Positions 28,288 to 37,112 of a stretch of DNA of 64,000 nt are shown in pieces. The notes under the pieces are model-generated. The model was not told the origin of the DNA. It was given only the letters and a program-made list of their open reading frames with translations, and ran no database searches. Source of the stretch: CAVVMA01 sp963830715 (GTDB lineage: Bacteria > Desulfobacterota > Binatia > Binatales > Binataceae); assembly GCA_963830715.1 (NCBI GenBank), contig CAWHNS010000023.1, positions 116,764 through 180,763 of the forward strand, read 5' to 3'. How positions within the stretch are numbered: position 1 is the stretch's first letter; each line of letters opens with the position of its first letter. Made by a program: the position numbers and the translations under genes.

Positions 28288-28346
28288 ATTTACACTGTAC
28301 CGACTCTGTAAATACAGGTCAATGCTCTTGACTTGTCGGTACACTG
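28288..28346. promoter_or_regulatory. Overlapping palindromes, possible operator
   Basis: ATTTACA (28288-28294) pairs with TGTAAAT (28307-28313). GTACCGAC (28297-28304) pairs with GTCGGTAC (28335-28342), extendable to 11 of 12 bp with CACTGTACCGAC and GTCGGTACACTG. The first palindrome overlaps the -10 region of the minus-strand promoter-like sequence reading towards the Ntn-hydrolase-like gene, so it is placed like a repressor site. No regulator gene is adjacent. Confidence 0.45.
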
Positions 28347-28376
28347 GCCCCCCGGCTCTTTCGTCCAGAATCAGGG

Positions 28377-28438
28377 AGTGTCCGGTTTTGGCGAGCGGAG
28401 TGTCCGGATTTGGGCAAATTCCGGGAAAACCGGACACT
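28377..28438. repeat. Right cluster of AGTGTCCGG-type repeats, one inverted
   Basis: AGTGTCCGGTTTTG (28377-28390), AGTGTCCGGATTTG (28399-28412) and inverted AAAACCGGACACT (28426-28438). The middle copy is identical over 14 bp to the left-cluster copy at 26832-26845. Together the clusters bracket the Ntn-hydrolase-like gene, a 1.6-kb segment. Confidence 0.6.
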
Positions 28439-28491
28439 ACCCATTTTTCTCCTCCCTTGCGCCTATAGGGGCGTGTGACGTATTCTAAGGT

Positions 28492-28749
28492 ATGCACAAG
28501 CGGTCAAGCAAGGCGCGCGAACCTGATGTCAACGTGCCTGCAGCTGGAATCGTGAGAGCCATTGTGGGAGGCCGCAGGCAGCCCGAACCCGAACGTCCAA
28601 AAAATCCGGCAGCCGTGGAACTTGGGAGATTGGGCGGTCTGAAGGGGGGCAAGGCGAGAGCGAACAAGCTGTCGCCAAGACGCCTAAGAATGATCGCCCG
28701 AAACGCCGCGCGAGCGCGATGGGCGAAGGCCATTAAGCCGTCAGGCTAG
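28492..28749 (+). CDS. Small basic protein with GGLKGGKAR repeat-like motif
   Basis: Eighty-five residues, rich in Lys, Arg and Ala. The C-terminal half reads KNPAAVELGRLGGLKGGKAR followed by LSPRRLRMIARNAARARW, a pattern seen in many short bacterial proteins of unknown role, some next to SDH_sah proteases. It could bind nucleic acid because of its charge, but this is inference. No strong ribosome site; a -10-like TATTCT lies about 14 nt upstream, so the transcript may be nearly leaderless. The next gene starts 16 nt after its stop. Confidence 0.75.
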   Translation: MHKRSSKAREPDVNVPAAGIVRAIVGGRRQPEPERPKNPAAVELGRLGGLKGGKARANKLSPRRLRMIARNAARARWAKAIKPSG

Positions 28750-28765
28750 CCCTTTTCTGCCTTTT

Positions 28766-29638
28766 ATGCCCGCGCCCCAAATAAACGCGAACCAAACGGT
28801 CGAAGACCGTCTGGCGAGCGAACTCGGTAATTTGCAGCAGTTGCTTAGCGCGGATTGTCTGACCTACGTTGGCCCGATTGCTTTCTTTGCGGACGATGCC
28901 ATCAGGGATGCCGTTGAAGGGATCGCGAGAAAGAAGAGGAAACTCGCGTTCATATTGCAAACTGACGGCGGCTTCGCCGAGACGGCGCGACGAATCTCGG
29001 ACACACTACGCCATCACTACAGAGTCGTAGATTTCATAGTACCGAATTACGCAATGTCGGCTGGTACGATCTTAGTAATGTCCGGCGATGATATATATAT
29101 GGATTACTATTCCGTCCTGGGCCCGATTGATCCTCAAGAAGAAATGGAGGGCAAACTAGTTCCCGGGTTGGGTTACGTGATCCGTTATAACCAACTGTTA
29201 GCCAAAGGAGCATCGGGGGCTCTAACGACCGCCGAAATGGCTGTATTGCTGAACTTCGACCAAGCGAAACTGTATTCATTCGAGCAGGCGAGGGACCTGT
29301 CCGTGTCGCTTTTACAGGAATGGCTCGTCAAGTACAAGTTCAAGAGGTGGGCGAAAACTGAGTCGCGAAAGCTCAAAGTAACCCTAGCGATGAAACGTGC
29401 CAGAGCAAAGCAGATCGGCGAAAAGCTGAATGATGTTACATTGTGGAACTCTCACGGGCTTGGAATTAACATGGCCCGTCTACGCAGGGAGGTGGGACTT
29501 AAAATTCTCGATTTCGGGAAAGATGCAAACCTTAACGGCACGCTCCGTCCGTACCATAAGCTGTTTCTCGACTACATGACAAAAATGCAGCATAATAGTG
29601 CCGTACAAACTAGCGCCGGTTTCGTACCGCTCGCTTGA
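28766..29638 (+). CDS. SDH_sah-family serine protease (ClpP/SppA fold)
   Basis: A 290-residue protein. FILQTDGGFAETARRI (62-77) is the oxyanion-strand glycine region and NYAMSAGTILVMSGDDIYMD (94-113) carries the likely nucleophile Ser98, followed by YSVLGPIDPQ (115-124). This is the serine dehydrogenase proteinase (SDH_sah) family of ClpP/SppA-like enzymes. The C-terminal part is helical and Lys-rich (about 190-225). No signal peptide, so probably cytoplasmic. GC content is visibly lower than the flanking core genes, and ATA, AGA and AGG codons are used more freely. Flanked on both sides by tiny co-directional genes that appear to be part of the same unit. Substrate unknown. Confidence 0.85.
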   Translation: MPAPQINANQTVEDRLASELGNLQQLLSADCLTYVGPIAFFADDAIRDAVEGIARKKRKLAFILQTDGGFAETARRISDTLRHHYRVVDFIVPNYAMSAGTILVMSGDDIYMDYYSVLGPIDPQEEMEGKLVPGLGYVIRYNQLLAKGASGALTTAEMAVLLNFDQAKLYSFEQARDLSVSLLQEWLVKYKFKRWAKTESRKLKVTLAMKRARAKQIGEKLNDVTLWNSHGLGINMARLRREVGLKILDFGKDANLNGTLRPYHKLFLDYMTKMQHNSAVQTSAGFVPLA

Positions 29639-29648
29639 GGAGGAATCG

Positions 29649-29870
29649 ATGGAACCTTCGGATATCGAAACCCTCTTGAAACGAAACCCCGGCGTTGACC
29701 GTGAGGCCCTTAGAAAGTATCTGGAAGAAATGTCCAATCTCACGGTGCAGAAGCGCAAAAGGCGCGGAAACACGTCGCCCTACAGCGGGCGACGGCTCAC
29801 GCCCGATGGCAGAGGGCGATGGAGTACCGTGAATCAAAACCTCCAGCGCCCTCACCGCCGAGCAATCTAG
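29649..29870 (+). CDS. Small basic partner protein of the SDH_sah operon
   Basis: Seventy-three residues starting at ATG 29649, preceded by a strong GAGGAGGAATCG ribosome site that overlaps the protease stop region (10 nt gap). The first half is helical and acidic (EPSDIETLLKRNPGVDREAL, RKYLEEMSNL), the second half basic and disordered (KRKRRGNTSPYSGRR, LTPDGRGRWSTV). The first half could be a small helical interaction module. No family recognised. Position and tight spacing argue that it works with the protease. Confidence 0.7.
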   Translation: MEPSDIETLLKRNPGVDREALRKYLEEMSNLTVQKRKRRGNTSPYSGRRLTPDGRGRWSTVNQNLQRPHRRAI

Positions 29871-29961
29871 GACACTACCCGCCGCCCAGTCGGCGCGCTT
29901 GTCGCGCGATGCTCCATCGTGCGACAGTATTCGGCAAATCCATCTAGCCGGAGCGTCGATA

Positions 29962-31503
29962 ATGAGCGCGATCGCCAACACTCGATTCGGAAAGCTCGAA
30001 GGTAAGGAACACAGCGGACTCTTCGTCTTCAAGGGCGTGCCGTTTGCGGCTCCGCCCATCGGCGCGCGCCGGTGGATGCCGCCGGAGGCGCCTACCGCTT
30101 GGACCGGCGTGCGAGAGGCAAAATCGTTCGGCAAGGCCGCACCGCAGAACCCGCCGCCACCTGCGCTCACCGCCGCGTTTCCCAATATGGCCACCGCCGA
30201 GCCGTGGGACGAGGACTGCCTGTTCCTCAATATCTGGACGCCGGGCCTCGACCGTTCCCGCCGTCCCGTGATGGTCTGGATTCACGGCGGCGCGTTCACG
30301 ATGGGCTCCGGCTCGACCCCGATCTACGACGGCACATCGCTGGCCCGCCGAGGCGACGTCGTGGTTGTGACGATCAACTACCGCCTGGGGCCGTTCGGCT
30401 TCCTGCGGCTCAAGGACGTGACCAACGGCAGGATTCCATCGACCGGCAACGAGGCGATACTCGATCAGGTGGCGGCGCTGGAATGGGTGCGGGACAATAT
30501 CGCGGAGTTCGGCGGCGACCCCGGCAACGTCACGATTTTCGGCGAATCCGCCGGCGGCATGAGCGTCGGAACGCTGATGGGAATGCCCGCCGCGAATGGA
30601 CTCTTTCACAAGGCGATTTCGCAGAGCGGATCATGGGCCGCCAAGACCGTCGAGCGCGCCAATCAGGCCGCGCAATGGCTGTTGAACAAGGTTGGGGTCA
30701 AAGCGTCCGACGCCGATGCGCTGCGCGCTTTGCCGCCCGGCGCGCTGCTGAAGCCCACCGACGGATTTGGCCTCGCCGTCCCGGAACTCGGCTCGTTGCC
30801 GTTCGTACCGGTTGTCAACGGGCAGGTGCTTCCGCGCCTCGCTGTCGACTCGGTCGCGGAGGGCGCGTCTCGGAGAATCCCGATGCTGATCGGCACGATC
30901 CTCGAGGAATGGAAGCTGTTCGGCGGATTCGATCCGGCTATCCAGAGCCTCAACGATTCGGCGCTCATCAAGCGAATCAGCGGATCGGCGGGCGAGGCGG
31001 CGGGTGGAGTGGTTGATTGTTATCGCGGCGCGCGGACCGCTCGCGGAGAATCGGCCACGCCTCCGGAACTGTTCATGGCGATTGAGACCGATCGAATCTT
31101 TCGCGTCCCGGCGGTGCGGTTTGCCGAAGCGCAGGGCAAAAACCAGCCGCGCGTCTTCAGCTACATCTTCACCTGGAAGTCGCCGATCGCCTCGCTCGGC
31201 GCCTGCCACGCGATCGAACTGGGATTCGTATTCGGCACGCACCCGCTGCTCGCGGTGCTCAATGGTGCCGGTCCGCGCGCCGACGCACTCGGGCAGCGGA
31301 CTCAGGATGCGTGGCTTGCGTTCGCGCGCAACGGAGACCCGCACTGCACTTCGCTCCCCGATTGGCCCGCCTACGACTCCGCGCGGCGCGCCACGATGCT
31401 GCTCGGATCGGCGTGCGGAATCGAGCTCGCGCCGATGGAGGCGGAACGCCGCGCCTGGGACGGAATCCCCAACTCCCGCATGGGCGGCGCCGATCCGGGC
31501 TGA
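29962..31503 (+). CDS. Type-B carboxylesterase
   Basis: A 513-residue alpha/beta hydrolase of the carboxylesterase/cholinesterase family. ATG 29962 is chosen because MSAIANTRFGKLEG leads directly into the family start; the frame is open to 29899. Signatures: GVPFAAPPIGARRW, EDCLFLNIWTP, VWIHGGAFTMGSG (oxyanion hole), and the nucleophile elbow IFGESAGGMSVG. The C-terminal His lies in GACHAIELGFVFG. No signal peptide. Composition returns to the GC-rich norm of the chromosome, marking the end of the accessory segment. Confidence 0.9.
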   Translation: MSAIANTRFGKLEGKEHSGLFVFKGVPFAAPPIGARRWMPPEAPTAWTGVREAKSFGKAAPQNPPPPALTAAFPNMATAEPWDEDCLFLNIWTPGLDRSRRPVMVWIHGGAFTMGSGSTPIYDGTSLARRGDVVVVTINYRLGPFGFLRLKDVTNGRIPSTGNEAILDQVAALEWVRDNIAEFGGDPGNVTIFGESAGGMSVGTLMGMPAANGLFHKAISQSGSWAAKTVERANQAAQWLLNKVGVKASDADALRALPPGALLKPTDGFGLAVPELGSLPFVPVVNGQVLPRLAVDSVAEGASRRIPMLIGTILEEWKLFGGFDPAIQSLNDSALIKRISGSAGEAAGGVVDCYRGARTARGESATPPELFMAIETDRIFRVPAVRFAEAQGKNQPRVFSYIFTWKSPIASLGACHAIELGFVFGTHPLLAVLNGAGPRADALGQRTQDAWLAFARNGDPHCTSLPDWPAYDSARRATMLLGSACGIELAPMEAERRAWDGIPNSRMGGADPG

Positions 31504-31574
31504 GCGCGGCTCATAAACACCTCAGTTTTCGACATAAAACCGGCGGGGTCGTTCCGCGCATTCTCAACGCCCCG

Positions 31575-32537
31575 CTATGGAATCAGAAGCACTCTGCCGA
31601 CGGCCTGCCTGCTTTCGATAAAGGCGTGGGCCGCGGCGGCCTCCGATAAGGGGTAGGTGCGATCGATGACGACCCGGAGTTCACCTCTCGCGGCTTCTTC
31701 GATCAGGCGCTGGATCATGTTGTGCGCGCGATCGGTGCCGATCTCGGCGCCCAAAAAGACCCCGGTCAGGCAGCGGTTCCCCGCCATCAAAGGAGAGACG
31801 TCCACTGTCATCGCTTCGCGCCCGGCCGCGCCGACCATCGAGATCCGTCCTCGATAGGCGAGCGACAGAATGCTGCCCTGGAGCGTAGCTCCGCCGACCG
31901 GATCGACGACCAGATCGACGCCCCTGTTCCCGGTAATCCGCATCACCGACTTCACCACGTCGCCGGTCTTGTAGTTGATGCCATGGTCGAGACCGAGCGG
32001 TCTCAGCCGCTCCAGCCGTTCGTCGCTGGATGCGGTAGCCAGAACGGTTGCCCCGGCTCGTTTGGCAAGCTGGATTGCGGCGACGCCAACGCCGCTCGCG
32101 CCGGCCTGAACGAGAACCGTCTCTCCGCCCTTCAACCGGCCGAACTCGAACAGACAATCGTCGGCGGTACCGAACGGGACCGGAATGGCGGCGGCCAGTT
32201 TGATATCGAAGCCCGCTGGAACCGGCCAGGCGTTGCGCGCCGGGACTGCTCGCAAGGCGGCGTGGGAGCCGAAGGCGTTGACGGTGGTGACCTTCTGGCC
32301 GACCCTCAGGTCCTTGACCTCCGAGCCAACCTCCATGATCTCGCCTGCGGCCTGATACCCGACGACATGAGGCTTGGCGGCCAGCGCGCCACGCCAGCGA
32401 TTGAGCGTATCGCCGCCTTCGATACTCACCGCCTCGACGCGGATCACCACCCCTTTCGGATGGCAAACGGGATCGGGAACATCCTCGTACTTCAGAACGT
32501 CGGGACTTCCGTTTTGGTAATAGACCGCGGCTTTCAT
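31575..32537 (-). CDS. NADPH:quinone reductase-like MDR oxidoreductase
   Basis: A 320-residue zinc-independent medium-chain dehydrogenase/reductase. MKAAVYYQNGSPDVLKYEDV is the usual start, GYQAAGEIMEVGSEV the N-terminal barrel signature, and VLVQAGASGVGVAAIQLAKR the Rossmann dinucleotide motif. The C-terminus ends VGRVLLIP, a family hallmark. No zinc-ligand cluster is present, consistent with quinone oxidoreductase. Physiological substrate unknown. It follows the APH-like gene by 32 bp on the same strand and converges with the carboxylesterase. Confidence 0.88.
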   Translation of the reverse strand: MKAAVYYQNGSPDVLKYEDVPDPVCHPKGVVIRVEAVSIEGGDTLNRWRGALAAKPHVVGYQAAGEIMEVGSEVKDLRVGQKVTTVNAFGSHAALRAVPARNAWPVPAGFDIKLAAAIPVPFGTADDCLFEFGRLKGGETVLVQAGASGVGVAAIQLAKRAGATVLATASSDERLERLRPLGLDHGINYKTGDVVKSVMRITGNRGVDLVVDPVGGATLQGSILSLAYRGRISMVGAAGREAMTVDVSPLMAGNRCLTGVFLGAEIGTDRAHNMIQRLIEEAARGELRVVIDRTYPLSEAAAAHAFIESRQAVGRVLLIP

Positions 32538-32569
32538 TTGCGCGTCTCCTCGAACGCTTGGCGCTCAGG

Positions 32570-33818
32570 CTAATCGTAAAAGCGTCGCAGACTCTGCTCC
32601 AGTCGGGCCAGAGGCCGCAGGATCGCATTGTCGAGCACTTCTCTGACCCGAGTCCACTTCGCGACTGGATACAGCGCGGGCCCGAAGGGGCCGAAGAAGA
32701 GATCGAGAACTCCGGTATCAAGAAAGCCGGACGCGCGAGACAGCCGCCATCGTATCGTTTGATTCAGGTCCGCCGCGGTCGCGGCTTCGAGATGCGCGCG
32801 GCGGTCAAGCTTGTCGCCCAAGGCCGCTTCGAGCTGGTCGAAGTAGCAATCTGCAAACGCCGGCCAATTCATCAACTCGGCCCCCACGTTGAACCTCCCA
32901 AATCGGCCGAACCCGCGAAGCCATTGATAGTTGAAAAAAGTTACCACATCGATGATCGCGGGGCCCTGGCAGACTCGCGCCCAATCCACCAATGCGGTCG
33001 CAGGCGGCTCGTCGTTGCTGCAATCGATCAGGAAGTTGGTTGGGTTGGGATCGCCGTGGAGCAAGGTTTGTGGAAGAGCGCGAAGCGGCGCGAGTATCGG
33101 TTCCGGATCGTTGGCCACTTTTCTGAGCGCGGCTTTCAACTCGCCGGTAATCAGCTTCGGCATATGCCGCAGAGCTTCCTGCCGCCGGCAGAGCATCTCG
33201 ACCGCAACGTCAAGCCGTTGGCGCAGGGTCTCCGGGTTGCACTCGGTCACGCGCGGCAGAAACGGCCGCCCGGTACTTTTCGAATTCCAGGACTGCGCGT
33301 GCAGTTGCGCCAGCGTCTTCAAGGCGCTGCGCAGATCGTCCTTTGAGAGCGCGGAGGTCCTGACGGTCGGCGTCAGCGCCTCGAGAATCATCCAGGGATT
33401 GCTCGCGCGATCGGTCAGAACGCCGAACAGGCGCGGCACACGAATCTCGAGTTGAGGCGCGAGGCTCGTGGTAGAAGAAGATCTCGGTCCTCCGTTCGTC
33501 AGGCGGACACTTCAGGATCACCTCGAACGCGCGACCGTCCGACAGGATCAGCGAAACGCGTTTGAGCCCGGAACCCGAGGAACGGCGCAAAGCGAAAGCA
33601 GGCCGAGCCCGTATGCTTTCGACCTTGGCGTCCGAGAGCGCCGCGGCCATCGCGGTCGAGAACTGGCCGGCCTGGAAACTGACGCGGCTGAGCGCGCTGG
33701 GTGGCTTGGGGAAGCCGAGCCTGTCGCGACGAGTCGGGCTGGCCGGGAAGATCGGCCATTCCGGTGACGCATGGTTCGGGTCGGGCAGAGCGCGATCCAT
33801 TATTCTACTGTCCGCCAA
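32570..33818 (-). CDS. Aminoglycoside-phosphotransferase-fold kinase, one frameshift
   Basis: The N-terminal part (from ATG 33818 or ATG 33800) reads ALSRVSFQAGQFSTAMAAAL and VSLILSDGRAFEVILKCPPD to FFYHE. The frame then changes near 33470 and continues LAPQLEIRVPRLFGVL through to 32570. Kinase core motifs: QTLLHGDPNPTNFLID (catalytic loop with Asp) and ALVDWARVCQGP (metal-binding Asp). Joined length about 415 residues. This fold covers antibiotic, choline and other small-molecule kinases; the substrate is not predictable. It overlaps the end of the upstream membrane-protein gene by up to 14 nt, indicating an operon. Confidence 0.75.
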
Positions 33819-34869
33819 TGGCCGGTGTCTTAGCTCCGTGCGCTGCGATAACGCAAGGGTCGATCAATTCCTGTGACGGTTGCGGTTGCTGAAGTGAAGG
33901 AATCCTCGAAGGCAGCCCGGTCGTGACGAAGGCGATTGCGCCGCAAAGGCCGGTCAGCATCGTCGCCGCGAAGTACAGCAGCCCCATCGCAATCGCGTCG
34001 TTGTGGCTGACTCCCGCCATCCCGAACAGCGCCAGATACGCGGTCTCGCGCAGGCCGAGGCCGTTCAGGGTGATCGGCAGGCTGGAGAATACGCCGGTGA
34101 TCGGAACGACAACCAAAAACAGCGCGAGTGGCAGATGCAGCCCGAAGCCCAGGGCCAGAAGCCACTGGCCCGCGGCGTTCAGGATCTGAAGCGCGATCGA
34201 GAGCGCGATCGCCGGTATCGCTCTCAGGGGATTGTGCAGGTAGGGGGCGAGGATGCCGCCGGCGCGCCGAATCGGGCGCGGCATCAGATGGATGAGTCCT
34301 GCGAGCCACGGCGTCGAAACATACATCGCGAGAGTGAACGCCCCGACGCAGAACACTGGGGTGGCCGCCGCAGCGGGTAATCGAAAGCCGCGGAGCAGGT
34401 AGGTTGACAGCGCCGCGAGCCAGAACAGACCCAGCAATCCGTAGCTCCGGTTGGCGACCACCGAAGCCAGAGCTTCGCCAATTCGGCCATGCCGCCGGCT
34501 GAGATAGAGGACGCGCACCGCATCCCCTCCCGTCTGTCCCGGCACGAAGAGATTCGTGAACGTTCCGACGAAGTACCAAACCAGAAATTCTGCGAAAGGA
34601 CCGCGCACGCCGACGATTGCGGCCAGCAGTTGCCATCGGTAGGCCGAGATCATCTGCCCTCCCACGAACACGATCACGGCCGCAAGAAAAAATCCGGGCC
34701 CTTCGCGGGCAAGAGCTGCAACTACGGGGCGGGTGTTGTAGTGCCAGACGAGGAAGCAGACGATCGTGACGCCAAGCCCGACCCGCAGGGCAAAGTCGCG
34801 GCGGGTGTGAGTCGCGCGCAGCGTGGGTGACATCCGCGCTCCGGCGTGCGCGGCCGGCAAGTCGATCAT
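33805..34869 (-). CDS. LPG-synthase-like / UPF0104 integral membrane protein
   Basis: From ATG 34869, which overlaps the upstream stop as ATGA, 354 residues with about eight transmembrane helices. The pattern GGQMISAYRWQLL, LVWYFVGTFTNLFVPGQTGG, DAVRVLYLSRRHGRIGEALA and PITLNGLGLRETAYLALFG is that of the lysylphosphatidylglycerol-synthase transmembrane family (also called flippase-like/AglD2). Such proteins flip or present lipid-linked substrates in glycan and lipid pathways. Longer reading frames upstream (to 35013) lie inside the neighbouring gene. Next to a PMT mannosyltransferase, a role with polyprenyl-linked sugars is likely. Confidence 0.85.
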   Translation of the reverse strand: MIDLPAAHAGARMSPTLRATHTRRDFALRVGLGVTIVCFLVWHYNTRPVVAALAREGPGFFLAAVIVFVGGQMISAYRWQLLAAIVGVRGPFAEFLVWYFVGTFTNLFVPGQTGGDAVRVLYLSRRHGRIGEALASVVANRSYGLLGLFWLAALSTYLLRGFRLPAAAATPVFCVGAFTLAMYVSTPWLAGLIHLMPRPIRRAGGILAPYLHNPLRAIPAIALSIALQILNAAGQWLLALGFGLHLPLALFLVVVPITGVFSSLPITLNGLGLRETAYLALFGMAGVSHNDAIAMGLLYFAATMLTGLCGAIAFVTTGLPSRIPSLQQPQPSQELIDPCVIAAHGAKTPAIGGQ

Positions 34870-35597
34870 GATGCTCGCGGCGGCCGAGACATCGAGTTCG
34901 ATCGCCATCGCGCCGGAACCACCGGGAGGCCGGAGAAAAGCCTCCATCCGAAAACCGTAGCCGACGCCAGGCCGATCAAAACCAGAGCCGTGGGCCATGA
35001 CCCGCCTCGCCATCGCTCACGCAACTCTTGCAAATCGAAGGACAGCGCACCCTCGGGCAGCCGATCGATCCTGTCGACCCGCGCGTCTCGAAAATACGCC
35101 CGCCCGGTAGCGAAGTTTTTGAAGCCGCCAAGCCGTAACTTTAACTCGGCCTTTTCCGGTTTGCCGTCTACGTGAAGAAAAAAGCCGAGCGTTCTCCAAC
35201 CGCTGTCGCCGGTAACATCGAGCGAGGCGACTCCTTCGTCGGCGAGGCTGATTGAGGCGCCGACCGCCCGCGAGACTCGCTCGGTGCGAACGTCGGCGCT
35301 CACGAAGTAGGTTCCCGGATCGAAGACCAGAGATTGAGTCCAACGCGCGTCGTTGGGCCCGGTACTGGTAATCACGACTTGTCCCGACTGACTATCGGTG
35401 GGCTTTATCCAGGTATAGGTAGTAGTGGGTCGATTGACCCAGCTCTCGGTCCGCCAGCCCTCGGGAGAGCCTCCGGAGCCCTTGGAGAAATCTCCATTGA
35501 GCAGTGTGCCGGGTGCGGCGGCCAGCCGCGCGGGCGCGATCGTTTCGAGTAGTCCAAGAATCAATGCGATAGCGGCAACCCTCGACGCCGGCTTCAT
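34866..35597 (-). CDS. Secreted beta-sandwich protein with C-terminal anchor
   Basis: A 243-residue protein with a signal peptide (VAAIALILGLLETIAPARLA) and mature start APGTLLNGDFSKGSG, followed by a carbohydrate-binding-module-like beta sandwich. The sandwich shows GWRTESWVNRPTTTYTWIK, DPGTYFVSADVRTERVSR and WRTLGFFLHVDGKPEKAELK. One helix near the C-terminus (TALVLIGLASATVFGWRLF) anchors it. The NGDFSxGxxxxPxGW start is common in CBM4/9-like domains. It lies between a PMT and a flippase-like gene, one base from the PMT stop and with an ATGA overlap to the next gene, so it probably acts in the same surface-glycan process. Exact family uncertain. Confidence 0.68.
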   Translation of the reverse strand: MKPASRVAAIALILGLLETIAPARLAAAPGTLLNGDFSKGSGGSPEGWRTESWVNRPTTTYTWIKPTDSQSGQVVITSTGPNDARWTQSLVFDPGTYFVSADVRTERVSRAVGASISLADEGVASLDVTGDSGWRTLGFFLHVDGKPEKAELKLRLGGFKNFATGRAYFRDARVDRIDRLPEGALSFDLQELRERWRGGSWPTALVLIGLASATVFGWRLFSGLPVVPARWRSNSMSRPPRAS

Positions 35598-35598
35598 G

Positions 35599-37094
35599 TT
35601 AGTCTTGGCCTGCCATCCAGGTGGCTATGCCCGGGCCGGTCAGCCACATCCTGCCCTGATAGGCGAGCGGCTCCATGGGCATTCCCACCCATATCGGGAA
35701 GAAGTACGCGAACGCCGCGAGCGCGGCCGCCGAGAACGAGAGGCACACGAACTTCCCAGATTGCCCGGTGCCCGACAGCAAGGCGTAGGCGCCTCCCAAC
35801 GCCAGCGACGATAGCAGGCCAATCTTCAGACCCAAGCCGAGCACCAGGCCGGGAGCCATCGTCAGCAGGAGGGCGGCTTGTTCCGGCCGTGACGCCTCGC
35901 CGCGCCAGCACTCGGCCAGCAACTCTCCGAGCGCGAGGAACCCGAAGTATATTGACGGCATGAACAGATAGAGGTACAGCCGGCGCGGCTCGCGATCGGG
36001 ACCACCGAATAGCTCAGGTACCCAGTCACGAGAAAGGCCCGCACGAGCGTGGGGCGAACCACCGCACGGACGGCCGTTATCGCGATTGCAGCCGATGCCG
36101 CCCACCACACGATCGGATTTCCACCGGCCCAGATTGCGGTGACCGATCCGTTCGCGCTGGTTCGATACCAATAGCTGAAGGTCCTGAGCAAAAGCGGCCA
36201 GCTCCACGATGGCGATGCGTGCGGATCAGCCGCATTAGCGGCCTGCTGCTGTAGCCAGATGACTTCCTGGTAGTTGTGATAGATACTGCCTATGCCGCTC
36301 CACCATCCCAGGATGAAGTGCGGTATGAACAGCGCCAGCCATACACTGGCGCTGATGGCGCCGGTGAGTAAAATCGCCCCGGCGATCTGACGTCTGTGGC
36401 TTGCCCGGCTTGCAGTATTCACCGCGTAAAGCCGTGCGGGCATCAAGGCGAGCGACAGTAACAGGAACCCAGTCACCAGAAGGAAAGTAACTCCGGGAAC
36501 AAGGAACTTCGAGCCAAGGCACAGACCCAGGGAGATGCCGATAAACACCAGCGCCCTGCGTCGCGACTCGAAGTTCGAGGCCTGCACGAACCGGAACAGC
36601 ATCAAGCAGGCCAGAGCCGCAAAGCTCAGGTAAACGATGTCCGTCATGGCGATGCGCGAATGCACCAGGAACATGCCATCGCAAGCGGCGATACCCGCGG
36701 CCAGACCAGCGGCGAGACGCGAATGGAACATGCGGCGAGCCAGCAAATAGGTTATAGCTATTAGCGCAATACCCAGGCAGGCGTTGGGAATCCGCCAACT
36801 GAAAGGACGATCGCCGAAGATCAGAACCGAACCGGCAATCAACAGCTTCGCCAGCGGCGGATGGCTGCTGGTGAACTGCTCACCTCGCAGATAGGCAAGT
36901 CCTTCGCCGACATAGTAGATCTCGTCGAAAACCAGGTCGCCGGGATTCGAGAGATTCCAAAGCCGCGTGTACGCCGCTGCCGCCATCAGACAGACGATAG
37001 AGATTGTATCGGCGCGTTCCCACGCCGGCGGTGGTTCAAAAAACTCGGCGTCCGCCATTTTCGGCATTGGATTGGTCTGTGAGCCCGCGGTCAT
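35599..37094 (-). CDS. PMT-family protein O-mannosyltransferase-like glycosyltransferase, one frameshift
   Basis: Two same-strand frames join near 36010 into about 498 residues with ten or more transmembrane helices. The first luminal loop holds NPGDLVFDEIYYVGEG and SSHPPLAKLLIAGS, the acidic FDE and HPPL motifs of GT39 PMT enzymes. The C-terminal part includes REPRRLYLYLFMPSIYFGFL and PMEPLAYQGRMWLTG. PMTs transfer mannose from polyprenyl-phosphate-mannose to secreted proteins. A polyprenyl-mannose synthase gene is not in the window. Upstream is a GNAT gene, downstream the secreted anchor protein. Confidence 0.82.
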
Positions 37095-37112
37095 CGCGGG
37101 ACTGATTCGTCC

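Larger units (their letters stand above)
28069..28491. other. 423-bp intergenic region with promoters and repeats
   Basis: No convincing gene. It holds a minus-strand promoter-like TTGACC-N17-TACAGT (about 28291-28319), overlapping inverted repeats at 28288-28346 and the right repeat cluster at 28377-28438. A plus-strand TTGCGC-N18-TATTCT (about 28457-28486) lies directly before the small gene at 28492. Confidence 0.5.
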
